Positions 5,248 through 8,456 of a stretch of 8,456 nucleotides of DNA are shown here, in pieces. The DNA lies in the NCBI GenBank assembly GCA_022792755.1, contig JAAWBP010000033.1, forward strand, positions 1-8,456. Direction: 5' to 3'. Below the pieces are notes generated by a model that made no database searches, was not told the DNA's origin, and was given only the letters and a program-made list of their open reading frames with translations. Every line of letters begins with the position of its first letter. Within the stretch, counting starts at the first letter, position 1. Made by a program: the position numbers and the translations under genes. Source of the DNA: Oscillospiraceae bacterium. GTDB lineage: Bacteria > Bacillota > Clostridia > Oscillospirales > Ruminococcaceae.

Positions 5248-5254
5248 TTTGGAC

Positions 5255-6166
5255 ATGGCTATTTTAAACAACATGCGGATCGGCTGGGTCGGCTTTATCT
5301 ATCAGCCGCCGAAGGAGATCGAGTGCCCGGTGGAGAAAATCCTCTGGCAGCTCGACCAGGCAAAGCGGCTCGACTGCCACGTTCTGCAGCCGGTCGCCCC
5401 CCTGCCGAAGGACAATCCGGAAGCCCTTGCAAAGATCAAAGCAAAAATGGCCGAATACGACGTCGAGTTTGAGCTGGGCTGCCCCCGTGCGATCTTCGAG
5501 CTCGCCGGCCCGAACGGGGAGGCGGCGAAAAAAGAGCTTCAGGCCGAGATCGACTTTGCGAAGTCGTTCGGCGCAAAGATCATGCGGACCGGCTACGGCA
5601 AGCTGATTATGGAGACCACCCGTTTCTACAAAGGGCCTGCGGTCACCGGAAAAGAACAGTACGACAACATCATTGCCTGTCTGAAAATCGCGGCGCCGAT
5701 GTTCGAGGCCGCCGGGATGTACTACGCCCAGGAAAACCACCTCGATTTCACCGGGCGGGAGCTGGCGGCGATCTTTGAAGAGGTCAACTCCCCGAACATG
5801 GGGATCGCGCTCGACACCGCGAACGGCTTCTGCATCTTCAGCGACCCGAATGAGGAGATCCAGCTGATGGCCCCATGGGCGATCACCTCCCATATCAAAG
5901 ACACCCGGATCGAGGACAAGACGCAAGAGGGGGACTACTTCCCGCTCATCCCGGTCGGCTGTGCGCTCGGCGAGGGGAATATCGACATCCCGGCCGCGAT
6001 CGAGGCCATCCGCACCAAAGCCCGCTATCCGGAGGGCTTCCATCTCATTGTAGAGCAGGGCTGGTTCGCCTATCAGCTCGACGAGGCTGAAGATAAAGTC
6101 GCCTTCGCCCATGAAGTGATGGAAAGAAGCATCGCATACCTGAAAAAGCTTGTCACCGTCGACTAA
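5255..6166 (+). CDS. Sugar phosphate isomerase/epimerase family TIM-barrel protein (paralog 1)
   Basis: A 303-residue protein of the xylose-isomerase-like TIM-barrel (AP-endonuclease-2) family, full length. The probable divalent-metal ligands fall in the expected order: E160 in AQENH, D187 in ALDTANG, H213 in TSHIKD and E267 in VEQGW; H162 may assist. Relatives include hydroxypyruvate isomerase, tagatose 3-epimerase, inosose dehydratase and 3-dehydroshikimate dehydratase, so isomerisation, epimerisation or dehydration of a keto-sugar or polyol is expected in the cytosol. The start is ATG 5255 behind AGAAGGA (5241-5247, spacing 7); a TTG two codons earlier is ignored. It is the first gene of the rightward operon, and 38 bases separate it from the dehydrogenase. 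Against paralog 2, 32 of the first 50 residues are identical; the stretch around residues 117-140 differs most and may set substrate choice. Confidence 0.88.
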   Translation: MAILNNMRIGWVGFIYQPPKEIECPVEKILWQLDQAKRLDCHVLQPVAPLPKDNPEALAKIKAKMAEYDVEFELGCPRAIFELAGPNGEAAKKELQAEIDFAKSFGAKIMRTGYGKLIMETTRFYKGPAVTGKEQYDNIIACLKIAAPMFEAAGMYYAQENHLDFTGRELAAIFEEVNSPNMGIALDTANGFCIFSDPNEEIQLMAPWAITSHIKDTRIEDKTQEGDYFPLIPVGCALGEGNIDIPAAIEAIRTKARYPEGFHLIVEQGWFAYQLDEAEDKVAFAHEVMERSIAYLKKLVTVD

Positions 6167-6204
6167 TGACATCATCTACTTATTTACAGAAAGGGAACCT
6201 GAAC

Positions 6205-7206
6205 ATGAAACGGAATGTACTCGTCACCGGCGCGGCCGGAAAACTCGGCAACTATGTCTCCGCTTACCTCAACAAACAGGGCTACAACGTCACCTGCACC
6301 GACGTTGTCCTCCCGCAGCCGGACAGCAAGATCGCGAAGCTCAAACTCCCCTTTGTCAAAGCCGACCTGCTCAACATCGGCGACCTGATGAAAGCTATCG
6401 CTATGGCACAGCCGGACACTATCATCCACCTGGCGGCCATCACCCACAACGTCGAGCTCCAACCGCCCTATGACACCACCCCCAAAAAGGGCCCGGCCAC
6501 CGGCGGCGTCCACCACAATTACATGATTCCGGAAGACGCTGCGATGGAGATCAACACCATGGGCACCTTCTACGTCATGGACGCTGCGAGAAGGATGGGG
6601 ATCAAGAACGTGATCGCCGCCTCGAGCTACTACTGCTACGGCCTGGGGATGCGGATCTCCGGCGAGCCCTTCAAGCCCGATTACCTGCCGATCGACGAGA
6701 ACCACCCCTGCTATCCGGAGGACACCTATTCCCTCGGCAAGCAGCTGGGGGACGAGATCATGAAGGCCTTTGCCCGCGCCTATAACATGAACGTCGTTGC
6801 GATGCGGCTGACCGGCGTTTATTACCCGAAAGTCGAGTGGTGCAGAAAGTGCTATACCTTCAACAACGACTATGTGGTTCCGGAGACCGAGGCGAAGGGA
6901 TACATCAACGGCGACACCCACCAGTATGTCGACGCCCGGGATATCGCCTATTTCGTCGGGTTGGCGCTCGACAAGCAGCTGCCGGGCTTCGAGGCGTTCA
7001 ACCTCGCTTCCGACACCACCTTCAACCCGGATTCCAACTCCTTCTATGCGAAACGCTTCCCCTACATTGCCGACATGTGCACCAACTTCGAGGGGCATGA
7101 AGGCTTCTTCACCACCCGCAAGGCGAAAGAGATGCTGGGCTACGAGTCCCAGTACACCTGGAGAAAGGGCAAACAGGACGAAGAAGGGGACGAGTTCGTC
7201 GACTAA
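6205..7206 (+). CDS. NAD(P)-dependent epimerase/dehydratase (extended SDR)
   Basis: A 333-residue extended short-chain dehydrogenase. The N-terminal Rossmann motif is TGAAGKLG (8-15, GxxGxxG), with D33 after strand 2 favouring NAD. HLAA follows at 75-78 and VIAASSYY at 136-143 with the catalytic serine. Y175 and K179 form the YSLGK active-site pair, followed by the C-terminal substrate domain. Such enzymes oxidise, epimerise or dehydrate sugars and sugar derivatives. About 38 residues separate HLAA from NTMGT, longer than usual, including a Pro/Gly/His-rich loop at about 84-110. The start is ATG 6205, with AAAGGGA (6190-6196) 8 bases upstream. An in-frame ATG at 6166 overlaps the stop of paralog 1 but has no comparable site. 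Embedded among three isomerase paralogs, it probably acts on the same substrate family. Confidence 0.88.
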   Translation: MKRNVLVTGAAGKLGNYVSAYLNKQGYNVTCTDVVLPQPDSKIAKLKLPFVKADLLNIGDLMKAIAMAQPDTIIHLAAITHNVELQPPYDTTPKKGPATGGVHHNYMIPEDAAMEINTMGTFYVMDAARRMGIKNVIAASSYYCYGLGMRISGEPFKPDYLPIDENHPCYPEDTYSLGKQLGDEIMKAFARAYNMNVVAMRLTGVYYPKVEWCRKCYTFNNDYVVPETEAKGYINGDTHQYVDARDIAYFVGLALDKQLPGFEAFNLASDTTFNPDSNSFYAKRFPYIADMCTNFEGHEGFFTTRKAKEMLGYESQYTWRKGKQDEEGDEFVD

Positions 7207-7222
7207 AAGGCGTTTCTCCTGC

Positions 7223-7243
7223 GGAGGGGCGTTTAGCCTCTCC
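7223..7243 (+). other. Hairpin in the gap after the dehydrogenase gene
   Basis: GGAGGGGC (7223-7230) pairs with GCCTCTCC (7236-7243), one G-T wobble, loop GTTTA. No T run follows, so it is not a standard terminator. It may protect or process the mRNA upstream of paralog 2. The rest of the 151-base gap (7207-7357) is AT-rich and holds only weak promoter-like words. Confidence 0.4.
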
Positions 7244-7357
7244 CAGGGTTCCCCGTGAGATACCCCATTTTTCAACCTTCCATACTTCACACAATTTACT
7301 GTAGCACACATTTTAGACTGATCGAACCATTTTATAAGGAAAGAAAGAAGGATTACA

Positions 7358-8263
7358 ATGGCTTATATCAACAACATGAAACTCGGCTGGATCGGATACA
7401 TGTATCAGCCGCCCGCTGAAATCACGGAACCTATGGACAAAATCATGTGGCAGCTCGACGAAGCAAAACGCTACGGCTGCCAGGTCTTGCAGCCGATCGC
7501 CCCGCTGCCGGCGGATGAGGAATCGATTGCGAAGATCACCGCTAAGATGAAGGAATGCGACGTGGAGTACGAGATGGGCGCTCCCCGCGCGGTCTTCGAG
7601 CTCTGCGGAGAGAACGCGGAAGCGGCGAAAAAGGAATTGCAGGAAGAGATCGACCTGGCGAAAAAATACGGCGCGAAGATCATGCGCTGCGGCTACGGCA
7701 AGCTGAACGTCGAGTATTCCCGCTGGAGCAAGGTCCCGGGGATGCTGCCCCACGAGCAGCTCCGCCGCGTCACCGACAGCCTAAAGGTTGCCGCCCCGAT
7801 TTTTGAGGCGAACGACATACTCTACGCGCTGGAGAACCACTGCGACTTCACCGGCAAAGAGATCGCCGCCATTTTTGAAGAGATCAACTCCCCCAACATG
7901 GGCATCGCTTACGACACTGCCAACGGCTTCGCCATCCTCTGCGACCCGAACGAGGATCTCGCAGCGATGGCTCCCTGGGCGATTACCTCCCACATCAAGG
8001 ATTCCAAGGTGATCGACGCCCCGTTTGGGCCGGATTACTTCCCGATGACCCCGGTTGGCTGCGCGCTCGGCGAGGGCGGCGTGGATATCCCGCGCTCCGT
8101 CCAGCTCTTAATCGACAACGTCCGCTACCCGGAGGGCTTCCATCTCATCCTCGAGCAGGGCTGGTTCGGCAAGCTGCCGGAGGGCACCGACCCGCGCGAA
8201 TTTGCGATCGAGACGATGGAAAAGAGCCTCGATTACCTGAAGGATTTGGTAACGGTCAAATAA
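7358..8263 (+). CDS. Sugar phosphate isomerase/epimerase family TIM-barrel protein (paralog 2)
   Basis: A 301-residue paralog of the first isomerase, collinear along its whole length. The same putative metal ligands are present: E159 in ALENH, D186 in AYDTANG, H212 in TSHIKD and E266 in LEQGW, with H161 nearby. Blocks such as IFEE-NSPNMGIA, MAPWAITSHIKD, PVGCALGEG and RYPEGFHLI are nearly unchanged, so the catalytic core is kept. The segment at about 116-140 has diverged (LNVEYSRWSKVPG here), consistent with a different substrate or step. It starts at ATG 7358 with AGAAGGA (7346-7352), spacing 5. It follows the dehydrogenase after 151 bases and precedes paralog 3 by 36 bases. It probably acts in the same pathway as its neighbours; the exact reaction is unknown. 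Confidence 0.88.
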   Translation: MAYINNMKLGWIGYMYQPPAEITEPMDKIMWQLDEAKRYGCQVLQPIAPLPADEESIAKITAKMKECDVEYEMGAPRAVFELCGENAEAAKKELQEEIDLAKKYGAKIMRCGYGKLNVEYSRWSKVPGMLPHEQLRRVTDSLKVAAPIFEANDILYALENHCDFTGKEIAAIFEEINSPNMGIAYDTANGFAILCDPNEDLAAMAPWAITSHIKDSKVIDAPFGPDYFPMTPVGCALGEGGVDIPRSVQLLIDNVRYPEGFHLILEQGWFGKLPEGTDPREFAIETMEKSLDYLKDLVTVK

Positions 8264-8299
8264 CCAGCTGTATCTGAACGAAGAAAGAAGGAACGGATC

Positions 8300-8456
8300 A
8301 TGGCTTACCGCAACAATATGAAGATGGGCTGGATTGGTTTCGCGTATCCGGCTCCCCGTGAGATCACGGACAACATGGAAAAGATCGAATGGCAGATGAA
8401 AAAGGCGAAGGAGTTCGGCTGCGAAGTCCTCCAGCCGATCGTCCATCCGCTGCCCC
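8300..8456 (+). CDS. Third isomerase/epimerase paralog, N-terminal part (cut by window end)
   Basis: ATG 8300 opens a frame of 52 codons that runs off the window without a stop. It begins MAYRNNMKMGWIGFAY and continues to EVLQPIVHPLP. Of the first 47 residues, 30 are identical to paralog 2, and the WxGxxY, EI and VLQP landmarks align with paralogs 1 and 2. AGAAGGA at 8286-8292 lies 7 bases upstream, within the same 12-base box. Only the first barrel strand and helix are visible, so metal ligands cannot be checked. Differences such as AYPAPRE in place of MYQPPAE fall in the first active-site loop and suggest another specificity. Close spacing (36 bases) puts it in the same operon. Confidence 0.85.
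   Translation, partial: MAYRNNMKMGWIGFAYPAPREITDNMEKIEWQMKKAKEFGCEVLQPIVHPLP

Larger units (their letters stand above)
4781..5254 (+). other. GC-rich untranslated leader of the isomerase operon
   Basis: About 470 bases without a convincing gene. Open frames exist in several phases but encode Arg-, Pro- and Gly-rich sequence with no family features. The stretch holds a palindrome GCTGCGCAGC (4807-4816), a hairpin at 4837-4858, the direct repeat TGATCCGG at 4874-4881 and 4884-4891 (10-base period), and an attenuator-like terminator at 5034-5057. I did not recognise a T-box, TPP, cobalamin, SAM or other known riboswitch core by eye. No strong promoter is visible close to the first gene, so this is best read as transcribed leader, possibly regulatory. 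Confidence 0.4.

Noticed and set aside
5264..6175. Long minus-strand open frame antisense to paralog 1 (similar ones lie antisense to the SDR and paralog 2)
   Set aside because: Mirror frames of GC-rich codons; the plus-strand proteins have full family motifs and ribosome sites.
7280..7340. Internal promoter before paralog 2
   Set aside because: AT-rich with TTCACA and TATAAG-like words, but spacing and matches are too poor to support a call.

Overview
The window looks like a chromosomal segment from a fairly high-GC, spore-forming Firmicute of class Clostridia, perhaps a gut Oscillospiraceae-type organism. The evidence is a spoVAC-spoVAD-spoVAE cluster (the short clostridial form of the spoVA operon), AGGAGG-type ribosome binding sites, and GC-rich codons interrupted by AT-rich promoter regions. 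The genus assignment is inference. No rRNA, tRNA, CRISPR array, insertion sequence or phage gene was seen.

Left part (1-2670): the 3' end of an unidentified plus-strand gene meets the spore operon head-on at a palindromic bidirectional terminator (150-186). The spore operon runs leftward: spoVAC (TTG start), spoVAD, spoVAE, then a two-CBS-domain protein starting 4 bases after spoVAE. SpoVAC, SpoVAD and SpoVAE are needed for dipicolinic acid traffic across the spore inner membrane. A sigma-G-like promoter lies between a strong terminator hairpin and spoVAC.

Middle part (2671-4384): two minus-strand metabolic genes, a nitrilase-superfamily amidohydrolase and a hotdog-fold acyl-CoA thioesterase, are probably co-transcribed from a sigma-A promoter at 4356-4384. 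A good CcpA cre-like site sits inside that promoter.

Regulatory gap (4319-5254, 936 bp): no convincing protein gene. The left half is AT-rich, with candidate plus-strand promoters and inverted repeats. The right half is GC-rich, with several hairpins and one attenuator-like terminator ahead of the rightward operon.

Right part (5255-8456): a rightward operon of three paralogous TIM-barrel proteins (sugar phosphate isomerase/epimerase, AP-endonuclease-2 fold), the third cut by the window end. An NAD(P)-dependent short-chain dehydrogenase/epimerase lies between the first and second. The three paralogs share N-terminal sequence and an identical 12-base ribosome-binding box, so they arose by tandem duplication. 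They probably carry out successive isomerisation, epimerisation or dehydration steps on a sugar or polyol that the dehydrogenase oxidises. The substrate cannot be read from the sequence. This operon is the most likely place for an undescribed pathway in the window.
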